DNA of 7,330 nt. It comes from JBOFCS01 sp051646185 (GTDB taxonomy: Bacteria; Actinomycetota; Actinomycetes; Mycobacteriales; Mycobacteriaceae). The translations under genes were made by a program, and so were the position numbers. The notes under the pieces were generated by a model. The model was not told where the DNA came from. It worked only from the letters and a program-made list of their open reading frames with translations, and did no database searches. Shown piece by piece: positions 6,573-7,330 of this stretch. The stretch is taken from contig JBOFCS010000025.1 of assembly GCA_051646185.1 (NCBI GenBank), positions 1-7,330 of the forward strand, given 5' to 3'. Numbering within the stretch: the stretch's first letter is position 1; the number at the start of each line of letters is the position of its first letter.

Positions 6573-7330
6573 CTAGGGAACGAGAATCTGACGAACAGCG
6601 TTGCCTTTGGCAAGTAGATCCATGGCTTCATTAACGCTATTTAGTGGGAGGGTTCCACTCATTAATTTATCGACAGGAAGTTTTCCTTGCTTCCATAGAT
6701 TGATCATCATTGGTATATCACGTTGCGGCACAGAAGATCCCATATAAGATCCAACTATTGATTTAGCTTCAGCGACGAAAGAAACTGCCGGTAGCGACAA
6801 TTGAGCTGAGGGGGAAGGGAGCCCAACGGAGACCATAGTGCCGCCCTTGGCGGTAAGGGTGAAAGCCTGCTCCATCGCTGGCACCACCCCAGCAGCTTCA
6901 AAAGCGTACTGCACCCCTAGTCCATTGGTTGCGGCTGCGACCACTGTTGCGGCATCTTCAGGAGAGCAAGCATGTGTTGCCCCTAGCGATAAAGCAAGTT
7001 CACGTTTGTTTGGTACTGGATCAATAGCAACAATCACTGCCGCTTGTGAGACCACTGCCCCTAAGATAGCTGCTTGTCCCACACCGCCAAGTCCAATAAC
7101 GGCAACCGACTCACCTGGCTGAACCTGAGCAGTATTTCGAACTGCACCACAACCGGTAAGCATGGCGCAGCCAAAAATTGCCGCAATGTCGAACGGCACT
7201 TCTTTGTCTATAGCAACCGCAGATGAGCGGTCTACCACAACATAATCACTAAAAGCAGATACCCCTAAGTGGTGATGTATCTCGTCCCCGTTGTCACTGT
7301 GCATACGGCGTCCGCCCCGCAATAAAGTCC
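6573..7330 (-). CDS. Zinc-dependent alcohol dehydrogenase, class III-like, 5' end outside window
   Basis: Medium-chain dehydrogenase that interconverts alcohols and aldehydes with NAD(H). About 252 codons are visible, two thirds of the roughly 360-370 expected; the N-terminal part with the first catalytic Cys/His and the structural-zinc cysteines lies beyond the window edge. Visible are the HHHLGVSAFSDYVVV segment typical of class III-like enzymes, FGCAMLTGCGAV with the third catalytic-zinc Cys, the nucleotide-binding GLGGVG, and AIDPVPNKRELA, whose Asp after the second strand favours NAD over NADP. GSYMGSS and the C-terminal pattern from PLNSVNEA to RQILVP close the domain. The frame is open through 7330, so internal TTG 7322 is not a real start. 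Linked by a 35-bp gap to the downstream thioesterase gene. Whether it uses a thiol cofactor, as true class III or mycothiol enzymes do, cannot be seen from this fragment. Confidence 0.93.
   Translation of the reverse strand, partial: TLLRGGRRMHSDNGDEIHHHLGVSAFSDYVVVDRSSAVAIDKEVPFDIAAIFGCAMLTGCGAVRNTAQVQPGESVAVIGLGGVGQAAILGAVVSQAAVIVAIDPVPNKRELALSLGATHACSPEDAATVVAAATNGLGVQYAFEAAGVVPAMEQAFTLTAKGGTMVSVGLPSPSAQLSLPAVSFVAEAKSIVGSYMGSSVPQRDIPMMINLWKQGKLPVDKLMSGTLPLNSVNEAMDLLAKGNAVRQILVP

Noticed and set aside
1..7330. CRISPR arrays, tRNA or rRNA genes, insertion sequences and phage genes
   Set aside because: No spaced direct repeats, no tRNA-like cloverleaf, no transposase or terminal inverted repeats were recognised; nearly all bases are in the seven genes.

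Overview
The window encodes seven genes on two strands with almost no spare DNA; the longest non-coding stretch is 98 bp. The protein families (an actinobacterial-type aldehyde dehydrogenase, an MpaB/DUF2236 oxygenase, several TetR regulators, a 14-helix DHA2-type efflux pump, a hotdog thioesterase and a class III-like zinc alcohol dehydrogenase) fit an actinomycete of the Mycobacteriales, perhaps a Corynebacterium relative. By eye the base composition is only moderate in GC, with many A/T-ending codons, lower than is usual for mycobacteria or rhodococci. The genus cannot be fixed from this sequence alone.

Layout. (1) 25-2518, plus strand: an NAD(P)-dependent aldehyde dehydrogenase whose last 8 bases overlap the start of an MpaB-family (DUF2236) haem oxygenase gene, so the two are probably translationally coupled. 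(2) 2495-3718, minus strand: a double-length TetR protein with two complete TetR units, meeting the oxygenase tail-to-tail with a 24-bp overlap. (3) 3805-5343, minus strand: a DHA2-type MFS drug/metabolite exporter. (4) 5442-6062, plus strand: a normal single-unit TetR repressor, divergent from the exporter. The 98 bp between them hold two adjacent inverted repeats built from GTCTC/GAGAC half-sites, one over the predicted exporter -10 box and one just upstream of its ribosome binding site. (5) 6073-6537 and 6573-window end, minus strand: a hotdog-fold acyl-CoA thioesterase and the C-terminal two thirds of a zinc alcohol dehydrogenase, probably one operon, converging on the single TetR gene.

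How they may work together (inference). The oxygenase family includes enzymes that cleave isoprenoid double bonds and leave carbonyl products. A coupled aldehyde dehydrogenase would convert such aldehydes to acids. The alcohol dehydrogenase and thioesterase on the other side would suit oxidation of alcohols and handling of acyl-CoAs. The exporter with its divergent repressor is a classical inducible efflux pair. The most interesting parts are the aldehyde dehydrogenase/MpaB pair, the tandem TetR protein beside it, and the clustered operator in the exporter/repressor intergenic region.
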